Source: VBOC01 sp964512655
GTDB taxonomy: Bacteria; Bacteroidota; Ignavibacteria; UBA10030; SZUA-254
Length of the DNA: 64,000 nt
Assembly: GCA_964512655.1 (NCBI GenBank)
Contig: CAZEJT010000003.1
Span: 318,718 to 382,717, forward strand
Reading direction: 5' to 3'
Shown: one piece after another, positions 26,057 through 34,844 of the stretch
How the letters are laid out: each line of letters opens with the position of its first letter
Position numbering within the stretch: the first letter of the stretch is position 1
Notes under the pieces: generated by a model
The model's input: only the letters and a program-made list of their open reading frames with translations
Database searches by the model: none
Told to the model about the DNA's origin: nothing
Translations under genes and position numbers: made by a program

Positions 26057-27789
26057 CTCGCGGCACTCACAGGAATCTCGGTGAGTGCCTTTTTGTTTTG
26101 GTAAGCTCGCGCCAGAGCCGGAGTGACGACGGGGAGCCTTCGGACATACATCCGGGCAAGATGCTTGTGGCGGTCTATGATAATAGCTGATATGATCTTC
26201 TTCACCAGCAGCTTCTTCTCTTCCATTGGCACGTCTCTCTCGATTCGATCTTTGAACTCCGCCAGAAATTCACTCACCTGATCCGTGACCGAACGAAAAT
26301 CCGGTCTTTCGACTTCCTGTTCGAGCTCGAGGATACGATCTGCTAATTTCCTCTTCTCAGTCCCCAGCTCGCGGATCCGAGTCAGGGCTACATCCGAAGG
26401 CGTCGCAGCGTTGCCAGATTCAATTACCTTTACCCAATTGCCAACCTTCTCGTCTATCTCCGCCAAGAGCGATTCGACCTTTTCTCTCACTTCCTTTTTC
26501 TGGGGCACGTTCTGGTAGAGATATTCTAGCTGAGATTCAATCTCGCGAGTCAGAAATGGATTCGCCAGGGTTTCCTTGATGGCGGTAAGTGTCGCGTCCT
26601 CAATCTCCTTCTTCGGTATCCAATGGTATGAGCAGACACGCTTGTTCTGCCATCCACCGTCGATGTATTTGAAATACAACTTTCCGTCAGCTTTTCCCGA
26701 CCATCCCTGATAGTTAAAGCCACACAATGGGCACTTGATCAATCCGCTGAGAAGATACTGACTGCGGAACGTATACCGGTTAACGGATTTCTTTTCACTG
26801 CCGAGCTTCTGTCTCGTCCAGTAGTACGCCGCCTCCCAGACGTCTTTGGTGATGATTGCGGGATGAGCGTCTTCGGCCACGACCCAGTCTTTACGATCGT
26901 TTAGCCAGTGAGGATAATTCACGTCTTTCTTCACGGGCCTTCCGTTCTGTTTTGCCAGGATTTGGCTCATCGAATTCCGATTGTACTCACGCGCCCCATA
27001 GTAAGCCGGATTATCGAGGATGGCCTTTATTGTCGCGGAGCACCACTTTTGATCTCGATTACGCCATCGGCCGCGCCTCGGGCAAGAGATATCTCTAACG
27101 TTCAAGTCATTCGCAATCAGAATATAGGATCGTCCCCGCGCGCGCTCGTTGAAGATGAATCGTACTACATCGACTTCATCTGCGGCTCCTAACCCCCACC
27201 TGACCTTTTCCTGTTTTGCCACGCACCATTCTCCCAAGTGCAGAACGCGGTCTGTTCCCGTCCGCAGGTTGACAGCGACACGCACATACCCATAGGGAGC
27301 AGTTCCACCATTTGAATAGACCCCGTTGTTCTTTGCGCCACGAAGAGTGAGTTCAGAGAGCTTCTTGCTGTACTGGGACGCTTGAATGCTTTCGAACGCT
27401 TTGAGCATCGGCGCATATTCATGGTCAGGATCAATCGCCGTTTTGACGAGAATCACCTTGACGCCGAACTTTGCAAAGTGTACCCGCCAGTATGTGTTTT
27501 CCTCGGAATCAATCGCACGCCCCCACCGTGATTCGTCGTAACAAATGACTGTCCGATAGATGGCGGCTCCCGATTCCACGTCGTGAAGCATCCGCAAGAA
27601 CTCAGGCCGTTGGGTGAATGTTGTCCCGGATTTTCCAAAATCAACATAGCTCGCGACGATCTCGTAACCATGTTTTGCGGCAAACGTATGGTTTTCTCTT
27701 TTCTGCTGCTCGGGAGAATCCTCTTGTTGCTCTGTCGAGCATCTAATGTACTCTGCGGCCTTCTTATTTTCTGGAATTCGTGTAAGCAT
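26038..27789 (-). CDS. Large serine recombinase (integrase), copy 1
   Basis: The 583-residue integrase has an N-terminal resolvase domain with catalytic Ser18 in EYIRCSTEQQ and arginines in DESRWGR. A recombinase domain follows at about 200-275 (VDVVRFIFNERARGRSY, AILDNPAYYGA), then a zinc-ribbon at about 345-395 (CPLC, then C and H), and a long coiled coil at 430-540, as large serine integrases have. It acts on short att sites to insert or excise DNA. The gene runs toward the tRNA and its stop codon (26,038-26,040) lies in the tRNA T loop, so the last codon or so is supplied by chromosomal DNA. A second copy at 58,649-60,451 is identical up to that junction. ATG follows GAGGATAA. Confidence 0.92.
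   Translation of the reverse strand: MLTRIPENKKAAEYIRCSTEQQEDSPEQQKRENHTFAAKHGYEIVASYVDFGKSGTTFTQRPEFLRMLHDVESGAAIYRTVICYDESRWGRAIDSEENTYWRVHFAKFGVKVILVKTAIDPDHEYAPMLKAFESIQASQYSKKLSELTLRGAKNNGVYSNGGTAPYGYVRVAVNLRTGTDRVLHLGEWCVAKQEKVRWGLGAADEVDVVRFIFNERARGRSYILIANDLNVRDISCPRRGRWRNRDQKWCSATIKAILDNPAYYGAREYNRNSMSQILAKQNGRPVKKDVNYPHWLNDRKDWVVAEDAHPAIITKDVWEAAYYWTRQKLGSEKKSVNRYTFRSQYLLSGLIKCPLCGFNYQGWSGKADGKLYFKYIDGGWQNKRVCSYHWIPKKEIEDATLTAIKETLANPFLTREIESQLEYLYQNVPQKKEVREKVESLLAEIDEKVGNWVKVIESGNAATPSDVALTRIRELGTEKRKLADRILELEQEVERPDFRSVTDQVSEFLAEFKDRIERDVPMEEKKLLVKKIISAIIIDRHKHLARMYVRRLPVVTPALARAYQNKKALTEIPVSAASSGGRT
26048..26060. other. Attachment-site junction at tRNA-fMet (left)
   Basis: Identity between the two element ends starts at 26,048 (matching 58,710), with CCCCCGCTACTCG shared. 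The core thus covers the 3' acceptor strand of the tRNA. The exact crossover dinucleotide cannot be fixed from one window. Confidence 0.65.
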
Positions 27790-27831
27790 CAGATTAGTTA
27801 TCCTCAGTAGTGTTCGACGAGAGTAATATAA

Positions 27832-28044
27832 TCATTGGTCGCCTTCTTCGCTTTGAGTGGATGTATTCTGGGGACTGATCTCGTCCTTGACGGTAGACCG
27901 ATGTATCCATCTGGCAATCAACATGGCGACCGAACACGTCTCATCTAAGGTCAATGAGTCTTCCATGCCTGAGGTTGGGATCACCTCGATTTCCAAATTT
28001 CCCGTGTTTTTGTCCGAAGGGGACGAACGTTTTATCTTCAGCAA
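27832..28044 (-). CDS. Small protein upstream of recombinase, copy 1
   Basis: A 70-residue frame starting at TTG (28,044), inside the direct repeat and 42 bases before the recombinase. Residues about 32-48 form a plausible helix (LTLDETCSVAMLIARWI). Its TTG start overlaps the stop of the preceding mini-ORF in TTGCTGA, suggesting translational coupling. No family recognised. It might be a regulator or directionality factor of the recombinase, but that is only suggested by position. Confidence 0.4.
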   Translation of the reverse strand: MLKIKRSSPSDKNTGNLEIEVIPTSGMEDSLTLDETCSVAMLIARWIHRSTVKDEISPQNTSTQSEEGDQ

Positions 28045-28142
28045 AGCTGCACCTCGCGCCAGGCCAATCCAAGCTCCTCCTTCTTATACCGCGATTTCTC
28101 CCGAACGCCAATGTCGACCAGCTTCGTTAGCCCAGCCGGCAC
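28038..28142 (-). CDS. Mini-ORF with M-P-A-G start, copy a
   Basis: A 34-codon frame opening GTG CCG GCT GGG CTA ACG and ending at 28,038. Most of it lies in the direct repeat, while the first codons lie outside, yet the other element keeps the same frame with ATG CCG ATC GGG. It contains AAGGAGG-like sequence and its stop overlaps the next start. It may be a coupling leader or a chance reading of a dyad repeat. Confidence 0.3.
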   Translation of the reverse strand: MPAGLTKLVDIGVREKSRYKKEELGLAWREVQLC

Positions 28143-28152
28143 TATCTCGGCG

Positions 28153-28692
28153 CTAGACCTCTGTCAACTTCATGTCCACGAATGCTTTTATCTCGTTCAT
28201 GAATTTGTAGGTGTATTCTAGGACATTGAGAACAAATGACTCTGCAATACCTATGATATCGTCGAATGTGTTGCCAGCGAAGAAACAAACAAAGGTGAAG
28301 AGCATACTCTCCCCGCGATCTTCGCAATCGCTAATGTCGCCAAGCCGCTCAAGTGCCACACTTTTCACAATTTCTTGAACTACGTGGGAGTGGACGTCAG
28401 CTCCGAAGATCCCTCGATGGGAGTACGTGTCAAGTGAATACAAAAACTCCACAGCAGCTAATGAGGGACCCACCATTTCTATGGAGTAAGGCATGGGTCC
28501 ATCATCCCATTTACCGTCGGGACCTCTGTCATGGACGAAAAAAGTGATCTCCTGTTGAGAAGCCGCCAGAGGGACTCCCTCCAAATCTTCTTTGAGAACG
28601 TGAAACCTATCAAGGTACGGACGTAGCACATTGCCGTTCAGGGTAACGACGGTCTTACCATCGCTGTTGAAGGAAATTTGCAGGTCGTTCAT
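28153..28692 (-). CDS. Unknown protein next to the recombinase block (element 1)
   Basis: From the ATG at 28,692 (preceded by AAGGAG with 8-base spacing) the product has 179 residues. The first third is strand-rich, and the C-terminal third is helical and hydrophobic (FTFVCFFAGNTFDDIIGIAESFVLNVLEYTYKF). No family recognised. The longer in-frame extension to 28,971 crosses a GC-rich repeat and is unlikely to be translated. It lies 19 bases beyond the repeat boundary. The position corresponds to 62,050-62,595 in element 2, a protein of similar length and helical end, although sequence similarity is slight. Confidence 0.55.
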   Translation of the reverse strand: MNDLQISFNSDGKTVVTLNGNVLRPYLDRFHVLKEDLEGVPLAASQQEITFFVHDRGPDGKWDDGPMPYSIEMVGPSLAAVEFLYSLDTYSHRGIFGADVHSHVVQEIVKSVALERLGDISDCEDRGESMLFTFVCFFAGNTFDDIIGIAESFVLNVLEYTYKFMNEIKAFVDMKLTEV

Positions 28693-28784
28693 AGTCATCT
28701 CTCCTTGGTCTGAATATGAATTGAAAGTAGTAGTCAAGTGAATTTCGACGCCAACCGGGACATCGCAATGATTACCCCGCACGG

Positions 28785-28807
28785 GGCGGCGCCTCCCCGA
28801 CCGCCCG
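28785..28807. repeat. GC-rich motif shared with 62,688-62,709
   Basis: GGCGGCGCC followed by a C-run and ACCGCCCG. An almost identical stretch lies at 62,688-62,709. In both places it sits between a small-protein gene of about 100 codons and a gene of about 180 codons, both leftward. It may be a hairpin or remnant of a common ancestor module. Confidence 0.5.
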
Positions 28808-28825
28808 GGCTCGTTGTCAGTTGAA

Positions 28826-29107
28826 TTATATTGCCTTATCTGCAGCCGGGGGGAAAAACTCATCGAGGAGGTCCACCTCGACGGGTTCGATCCCGCGCTT
28901 GCGGAGGAAGTCGCTGACACCGGTGAAAACAGCGTCGGATCGAATAGAAACCAGGATTGTGGTTTCTTCAAATTCGACGTTGAGCCGGCCGTCGAACCGA
29001 CCTGCCAGGGTCTTCAATCCTTCAACGAAGCGCTTTACCCGGTCGCTCTCAGGATTTACCGGGCCAGGCCCGAGGACCGACGTCGATGGAATTTTGATAA
29101 CACGCAT
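28826..29107 (-). CDS. Small unknown protein (element 1)
   Basis: 93 residues from the ATG at 29,107, with AGAAAGGACA upstream. It begins with a short strand (MRVIKIPSTSVLGPG), then a helix, then a strand-helix-strand segment (LNVEFEETTILVSIR...) and an acidic end. No family recognised. It shares overall size and secondary-structure order with 62,731-63,051 in element 2. Confidence 0.5.
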   Translation of the reverse strand: MRVIKIPSTSVLGPGPVNPESDRVKRFVEGLKTLAGRFDGRLNVEFEETTILVSIRSDAVFTGVSDFLRKRGIEPVEVDLLDEFFPPAADKAI

Positions 29108-29234
29108 GAATGTCCTTTCTGAAAATGGTTGAGAAAATTCCGCACTCTGGATGTCGTTCAACGCTGGTGCGGTAACATCGTCGCACCTCAAGTAGAAGCA
29201 GGATTTTCCTGCTGTCAAGTTTTTTTCAAAGGTC

Positions 29235-29639
29235 TTACCAGGCAGGTTTACGCGGAGGCTTGGGTCGGGCGATTGCATCGTCGAAGCGCTGCTTCACGTT
29301 GGTCTCCCTGTGGTGTCGTTCGTAGAAAGTCATCCGTAATTCCTGTTTTATCGTCGGTGACAAATTCCACAAAGACCTCTTGATATCACCGCGCAAGTCC
29401 CGGACAAGTTTCTTGAGCTCCAGCCGGTCTTTCTGCACCTGGTGAAGGGTGGGATTCAGCATGATCCGTTCCTCGGCAAGCTGTTCGAGCAGATGGGTGT
29501 GCTCCTCCACCAACGCTGTGTAGAGTGATTCCGGTACATACGTCTTCCCTTCGTGGACAATCCTGTCCTCGACGCCTGATGAGTCGACTTTATGGGTAGA
29601 ATGGTTCGGAATCTGGGCTGCGATATGAAATGAGCCCAA
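29235..29639 (-). CDS. Unknown helical protein (element 1)
   Basis: Up to 134 residues, with a TTG start at 29,639 that is uncertain. The middle is a strongly helical, charged segment (LVEEHTHLLEQLAEERIMLNPTLHQVQKDRLELKKLVRDL), probably a coiled coil, and the end is basic (RPKPPRKPAW). No family recognised. It is first in a leftward row with the two small genes that follow it. Confidence 0.45.
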   Translation of the reverse strand: MGSFHIAAQIPNHSTHKVDSSGVEDRIVHEGKTYVPESLYTALVEEHTHLLEQLAEERIMLNPTLHQVQKDRLELKKLVRDLRGDIKRSLWNLSPTIKQELRMTFYERHHRETNVKQRFDDAIARPKPPRKPAW

Positions 29640-30097
29640 ACGGCGGAAGAGCTGAGGGAAGAATATGACGACGACGGTTCCGGCGCTTGTGCTGGATGTG
29701 TAAAAACCTGACCGCGAGAGTCAGGCGGCTCAATTGTTTACCAAAAAAGGTACTGGTAATCGCTCGAGCCCCAGATCCAACCAGCCGGAGTAAGTTCGGG
29801 AGGTACGCGTGCACCCAAGGCCGGCCGGGCCATTGGGGACGCTTGGCATGATGGGGCGAAACGGGTTAGAACATCAGCGGATGCGAACTCGCGTGCATGC
29901 TCTGATGGTGTTTATGGTCCGGCAGTTTCCTTTGGGTTATTCTGAGTTTCCTGCTTCGTCGCAGGCTTTACGGAATTTACTAAAAAATTCAGGAGATTTC
30001 AAGGGATCGTCGATACATAATTAACAAAGCCGGTCAGCGTGTCTGTGGAGCATCATGGCGCTCATTGTCCAAAGATCACACGACTGTTGATTTTCAC
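29640..30097. other. Gene-free stretch before the response regulator
   Basis: About 450 bases with no convincing gene. Short open frames here lack ribosome-binding sites and protein-like composition. The right end carries a promoter (30,098-30,126). Confidence 0.5.
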
Positions 30098-30126
30098 TTG
30101 ACATCACCTATATTGGCAGAATACTA
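30098..30126 (+). promoter_or_regulatory. Promoter of the response-regulator gene
   Basis: TTGACA (30,098-30,103), then AATACT or ATACTA after 16 or 17 bases. Transcription would start near 30,132, which argues against translation from the GTG at 30,129 and for the start at 30,168. Confidence 0.65.
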
Positions 30127-30167
30127 AAGTGAGAACAGCACAATCGAACGAAGGAGGAACTCCCAAC

Positions 30168-31346
30168 GTGCTTGAACGCAGATTCAAGATCGTTCATTTG
30201 GATGACGAGCAATCCCTCGGACTATTCCTTGTGGGCCATTTGAGAGGTCTGGGCTACGAGGCATTTTATGTGCCATCGAAGGTCGAGGGCATCGACTGGG
30301 TTAAGAAATATCATCCAGACCTTGTTATATCGGACATCAAGTCTCCGGAGATTGACGGGATAGAGTTTCTGAAACGCTTGAAATCCGATCCTTCGACCGC
30401 GAACGTACCGTTTATTTTCCTCACAGCGTTTGCTGATCTAAAGGTTGCTATCCTTGGGAAAAACCTTGGGGCCAACGATTTCATCAGTAAACCATACGAC
30501 TCTGCTGAGCTAGAGAAAACCATCGCTCAGATGGTCCAAGAGAGTCCTCGTCCGGCCCTTCCCAACCGCACAACCAACGGCCTGGATCATCTTGATTGGC
30601 CGACGCTCACAGGGATGTTTAAGGGCATGATTCAAAGGTTTGCACGGAGAAGTGCAATTGTCGAAGAACACAGACATTTTCAAATAGACTTTTTGTTCCA
30701 GTACCAAGACACTGTCTTTGGTGGAATGTTCTGGCAGCCAATCGAATTTGGCGTCTTGAGTTACGAGGATATCTTACGGTTCCGCACTTGGCTCGATGAA
30801 ATGGCTTTGGAATGTGGAGTGTTGATGGGATTTCACGAAGTTGGCGAGGAGAAACAACGCTTCGGAAGGATGTTGGGGATTGAGGTTATATCTCAGAAGG
30901 GCACTGAGGAGCTTCTATCTTCAACAACTCGGTTCTTGGTGGATGAATTGGGGATTCCGGTTAAGAGACTCATGGAGAGTCGGCAAATAAGAAAGCTGCT
31001 GAATTCGACTTGGAATGAATTAATTGTTCTTCAAGGTGAATCGTTTGATGTTACAGGTTGGGGTGGAAATAAACCATCTCAGAGGTGGCAGCTGAAGAGG
31101 GTCTCCAATTCTTCCCTCAGCATAACATGCGATCAAGCGCATGGTTCCTGCTGGCTCGAGAAGCACGATCTGTGGAGAATCTTGATGAACCTCTGGGCCA
31201 ATCGGTCGATTGCTCCAACGGATTTTGGAATCTACGAATGGAACCAAGAGTGTGTCGCAAGCTTGCTCCTCTGTATACCGTCTTTCATGAGACAAGAAAA
31301 CAAGCTGGTTCTCCATCCAATCTGGAACCACAACGTCGGCTCGTAG
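30168..31346 (+). CDS. Response regulator with unknown output domain
   Basis: From the GTG at 30,168, preceded by AAGGAGG, the protein has 392 residues. Residues 6-120 are a receiver domain: acidic pair Asp12/Asp13, phospho-acceptor Asp56 in VISDIKSP, Thr86, and Lys108 in ISKPYD. The remaining 270 residues match no output domain I know; they contain a Trp-rich part (WRILMNLWANRSI) and no DNA-binding helix-turn-helix is obvious. No histidine kinase is visible in the element, so the signal may come from the host. It lies upstream of and opposite to the restriction-like operon, and may regulate or sense for it; this is inference. Confidence 0.7.
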   Translation: MLERRFKIVHLDDEQSLGLFLVGHLRGLGYEAFYVPSKVEGIDWVKKYHPDLVISDIKSPEIDGIEFLKRLKSDPSTANVPFIFLTAFADLKVAILGKNLGANDFISKPYDSAELEKTIAQMVQESPRPALPNRTTNGLDHLDWPTLTGMFKGMIQRFARRSAIVEEHRHFQIDFLFQYQDTVFGGMFWQPIEFGVLSYEDILRFRTWLDEMALECGVLMGFHEVGEEKQRFGRMLGIEVISQKGTEELLSSTTRFLVDELGIPVKRLMESRQIRKLLNSTWNELIVLQGESFDVTGWGGNKPSQRWQLKRVSNSSLSITCDQAHGSCWLEKHDLWRILMNLWANRSIAPTDFGIYEWNQECVASLLLCIPSFMRQENKLVLHPIWNHNVGS

Positions 31347-31590
31347 CTGATTTGTATCTTCTTCGAACCTAGGGGGTGTGCCTAAGGCCGATTCCCTCAG
31401 TGAGGCATTCAAGCGCAGTACATCATTTGAAGATAAGCAGTTGCTTGAGTACGTTCCAAATCACTCAGGACACTCGCCTCTACGTGCACATCACGAACCC
31501 GCTAAGAGACCAGGTCATGCGCGTGCTCGAGCATCAGCCCAAAATGGTCAGAGTTGTCTGATCGTGAATAGGACCGATTGTAGTTAAGCT

Positions 31591-32574
31591 TTACAAACCA
31601 CCGAACAACCTCCCCCGAGTTTCCAATTGCAAAATATCAACCGGTGAAACATGAGAAAGATCGGAGCGATACCTCACTTCGGATACCCCCGGGGGGATAT
31701 CGTCTGATTCTATCTTCATGATGTCTTGATATCTGAAAAATCGCAGTGATTCCATTGCCAGGATGGGATCGTACTTCACAGCTATTGAATCCTCCAGAGA
31801 CGCTCCCAACGTCTTGCAAACCGTCGAGTGCAGTTTCCTCACAAGTTCCAGATTATCCGACAGATTGGCTGCTATCTCATCTACCAAGCTTTGGAAACTA
31901 ATCCCAGCGTTAGTTTGCTTTAACAGCAGTGAGGCAACCAGAACTTGAACATTGTCTGGTGGGGAAAGTTGTTCGGCCGAAAAGAAGTGTACTCGTTCCA
32001 TTTTTGTATTGCTCTTTACTTCTATCCTTTCATCGCTTGCATTAAAATCGAACTTCTCCTCCGGATTTACATGCCAGTACTCTACAAGCATCCTAGGTAC
32101 ACGTGATTGTTTGATTAGAAACAACTCTGCCCACAGTCCCTGAACCGTTTTCCTTGGCGCGTCCGACAGCGATCGAAAAACCTCTACGAACTTTAAGAGT
32201 GTGTCTAGAATCTGTTCATCAGTCGGATTGGTCCCTAATGATCGTACAAGGGTCTCCGCGATTTGGAGAAAATACCCCTGCAGGTGTCGATCCGAACTTG
32301 CAAAACTAATGAGAGTGAATGACTGCAGAGTAATTACGCTGTTTTCAGTTACTTTGCACTCAACATTCTGATTTACAGACAAATACTTTAGTCGTACGTT
32401 TTTCAACTTGATGCTACTACCATTCTTTGCTGTGGAGAATAGGAGTACCGGAGTGGCTTCCACGCCAACCGCAATCCGAAAATTTGGGAACCCGGGCACT
32501 GCGATGGCAATCAGAGTGTTTTCTTTGGACTGCTCCGGGATCTCCAACTGGTCAAACAGCGCAACTAAGTTCAT
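31591..32574 (-). CDS. PD-(D/E)XK nuclease-like protein, DUF4420
   Basis: The 327-residue product matches the DUF4420/PD-(D/E)XK motif family found with Z1 helicases. The likely nuclease core is residues 146-195: GLWAEL with Glu150, FDFNAS with Asp176, and IEVKSN with Glu185 and Lys187. In MORC-Z1 systems this is the proposed DNA-cutting subunit. Its ATG overlaps the stop of the Z1 gene (ATGA), so it is the last gene of the five-gene leftward operon. Substrate and cut site are unknown. Confidence 0.75.
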   Translation of the reverse strand: MNLVALFDQLEIPEQSKENTLIAIAVPGFPNFRIAVGVEATPVLLFSTAKNGSSIKLKNVRLKYLSVNQNVECKVTENSVITLQSFTLISFASSDRHLQGYFLQIAETLVRSLGTNPTDEQILDTLLKFVEVFRSLSDAPRKTVQGLWAELFLIKQSRVPRMLVEYWHVNPEEKFDFNASDERIEVKSNTKMERVHFFSAEQLSPPDNVQVLVASLLLKQTNAGISFQSLVDEIAANLSDNLELVRKLHSTVCKTLGASLEDSIAVKYDPILAMESLRFFRYQDIMKIESDDIPPGVSEVRYRSDLSHVSPVDILQLETRGRLFGGL

Positions 32575-34844
32575 GCTTGTCGTACAATATCTCTACCAAT
32601 ATGGTCGGACACCCATATCGCTAGGGTGGGCACATCCACGAACTTGGCAACTCCACCTTCATCTGTTATATCCTGTCCGTCTCGATCAACGAGCCTCAGC
32701 CGATGGATTTGGATAGAAAGCAGGTTTTCTTCTCGGATTTCAGAGTCTCCGGGATAAATTATCTCACCCGTCCTCGGGTTTCTTCCTTGGAATAGCTGCT
32801 GAATCTCATCGTTTCTATCTAAGCGTCGAAGTCTCATTTTCCATTCATCAATTCGCGTCGCGCTCATCAAATACACCCTGCAGTTTTCATCTGGATGTTC
32901 AACTAAGTATTGCTTCAATATTCCTCTTAGACTTGAATACGTGGCAGAATCGCTCTCCTTCGTGAACCTAAGTTTGTTCAGAAGGTGATCCAAACACTCC
33001 CGAACGGAAATTGTCGCGACCAAATGCCTCTGATCTTCGGTCCGACCGGGGTGCCCTTCATCCACGGTAAACTGGGCAGACCTTGGTCCGAGAAACTCAA
33101 GCATAGCATTCCGATTTGTCTCTATCAGATTTTCGGTATCGTGTGGCGCGTTTATTCTGAACCAGGCATTTCCAAATCGATCGCGATCAATATCATCATA
33201 AAGGACGTTTGCTCTTGTAAGACTCAACATTTGGTCAAGCACGGCTTCTCGATCCCAATCATTTAGATGTTTATTATTTACGTCAAATTCTTCCAGTCTA
33301 ATTCTTACATCCTCTTCGTGTTCTATGATCGAGGTATACGAGTCTATTGTGAGCTGATCGAGAAATACTCGGCAGTATCCAAGATAGCTTCGCTTGTAGC
33401 CGAAGAATCGCGCCCGCTGTTGAATTGTGTCAACATTTCCAACACCAACATTTCTTGGCATATAGGTAACGGTCAGACCCTCCACGGTAAACCCCCTATC
33501 CATCGACTGTCCGCCGACCAGTATCCACGAATACCAATCATGCCAGTTTATCTGTGGCGTCGCGCCTTGTCGCGTATTCACTTCCACTATGCGTGTATAT
33601 TGAATTGCGTGAACTAGGTTGACGTCTGTAAGAGCTTCGAATGCCGGCAGGTCCGGTACGGTTCGATGGAGATCAGCGTATGCTTCCCGAAAATCTTCGA
33701 TCAATACTCGCTTCTCTTCTTCATCATTACTTGTTAATAGCCGACTCCAGCTATTGCAAATTGTTCTAACCCAGTTAACGAACTGAAATTGATCACCCTG
33801 CAACCTTGACGGATGAATGAGCATTGACCTGTTCCGCTGATCCTTAAGCAACTCCCCGGCAACAACTCCAAGGAAAAAAATTCTTAAAGCAGTGATTAGG
33901 CTATTAGGCGGTTCGTGCAATGGATGGTTGGGGGTTTGCAACTCGGAAGCAGGAATTTCGGCAATAAGGCTTGGTGTCTCCTCGAAGAACTCAATCCCGC
34001 CGGTATAGTCATCCCCCGGGGTCAGCAATTTGATGAAGTTTGGAGAGAGTCTATCCATAATGTTGATAAAAAGGTTGGCCTGAGGAGTCGCGGTATATTG
34101 CACGAAGGTATGGTGAGGAAAAAGCGCCCTTAGCCTTGTAATGCGCCTGTATATGGTTGACACGTCGTTCTCTGTCAAATCTTCTATCTCAATTCCTTGA
34201 CGCGCTGCACGGCGCGCGAATGTATTCAGGCTTGCCTGGTCCCCTTCATCATCGATTATCAAGGTCGGCACTCCATTGAGGTCAATTTCCTCCAACAGCG
34301 TCGCCAAATTGAACAGACGATCTTTTTGCTTCATCACTGTTAACAGTAACGTTCGGCATCTGTCCTTGGGAAAACGAGGATCCCTCCATTGTGCTAAAGC
34401 TGTTTCAATCGTTTCTCTTTGTTCGGTTTCTCCTGGATTTGGTATCAGGGTCCACTGTCTATCGAACCGCGTATCAAGTTTCAAATCTCTTCTCAATCGA
34501 TTTGTGGATTGGTTGAAAAGCGAAGTCGAGGTGCCCGCAATGACAATCACGATCTGATAATTGTTGTCTCTTGCCAACGCAGTGAGGGCCGTGAATGAAA
34601 GAGTCTTGCCGCTTTGTACATAACCGATCACGATACCGGTTTCATCGTTTGCCTCGCAATTCGGGTTGCCACAAACCTCCATGATACGAATCGTCTCATC
34701 AAGGACGCGTTGACCGGACGCGTTAAGATTTCCTGCGTCTACCAACTTAGCATCTGTCCTAAGAAGCCCGAGGATTTCTTCTCCAACTACGGGATTCCAA
34801 TCATTGTTATCGGCATTACCCTGTATCTCAATAACCTCAGGCAT
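32571..34844 (-). CDS. Z1-domain superfamily helicase/ATPase
   Basis: The 757-residue protein shows helicase motifs in order: Walker A GYVQSGKT (74-81), Walker B-like IIDDEGDQA (196-204), motif III-like QYTATPQA (249-256), then the Z1 hallmark VGGQSMDRGFTVEGLTVTY followed by QQRARFFGYK, which corresponds to motif VI. Z1 proteins are superfamily 2-type ATPases almost always encoded with a MORC ATPase, a Dcm-type methylase and a PD-(D/E)XK nuclease. It overlaps the MORC gene by 8 bases and the nuclease gene by 4, so it belongs firmly to this operon. It presumably translocates on or remodels DNA for the nuclease. Confidence 0.88.
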   Translation of the reverse strand: MPEVIEIQGNADNNDWNPVVGEEILGLLRTDAKLVDAGNLNASGQRVLDETIRIMEVCGNPNCEANDETGIVIGYVQSGKTLSFTALTALARDNNYQIVIVIAGTSTSLFNQSTNRLRRDLKLDTRFDRQWTLIPNPGETEQRETIETALAQWRDPRFPKDRCRTLLLTVMKQKDRLFNLATLLEEIDLNGVPTLIIDDEGDQASLNTFARRAARQGIEIEDLTENDVSTIYRRITRLRALFPHHTFVQYTATPQANLFINIMDRLSPNFIKLLTPGDDYTGGIEFFEETPSLIAEIPASELQTPNHPLHEPPNSLITALRIFFLGVVAGELLKDQRNRSMLIHPSRLQGDQFQFVNWVRTICNSWSRLLTSNDEEEKRVLIEDFREAYADLHRTVPDLPAFEALTDVNLVHAIQYTRIVEVNTRQGATPQINWHDWYSWILVGGQSMDRGFTVEGLTVTYMPRNVGVGNVDTIQQRARFFGYKRSYLGYCRVFLDQLTIDSYTSIIEHEEDVRIRLEEFDVNNKHLNDWDREAVLDQMLSLTRANVLYDDIDRDRFGNAWFRINAPHDTENLIETNRNAMLEFLGPRSAQFTVDEGHPGRTEDQRHLVATISVRECLDHLLNKLRFTKESDSATYSSLRGILKQYLVEHPDENCRVYLMSATRIDEWKMRLRRLDRNDEIQQLFQGRNPRTGEIIYPGDSEIREENLLSIQIHRLRLVDRDGQDITDEGGVAKFVDVPTLAIWVSDHIGRDIVRQA

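Larger units (their letters stand above)
26048..28133. repeat. 2,086-bp direct repeat, left copy
   Basis: The block 26,048-28,133 recurs at 58,710-60,795 with a constant offset of 32,662 and no differences that I found by reading and by comparing the encoded proteins. It carries the recombinase, a 70-codon frame and most of a mini-ORF. It marks the left ends of two tandem related elements. Confidence 0.9.

Noticed and set aside
31376..31587. Short rightward frames after the response regulator, one with protein-like composition (TRLYVHITNPLRDQVMRVLEHQ)
   Set aside because: No ribosome-binding site or sensible start codon, and two overlapping frames compete. It could be a gene remnant, but evidence is too thin to list.
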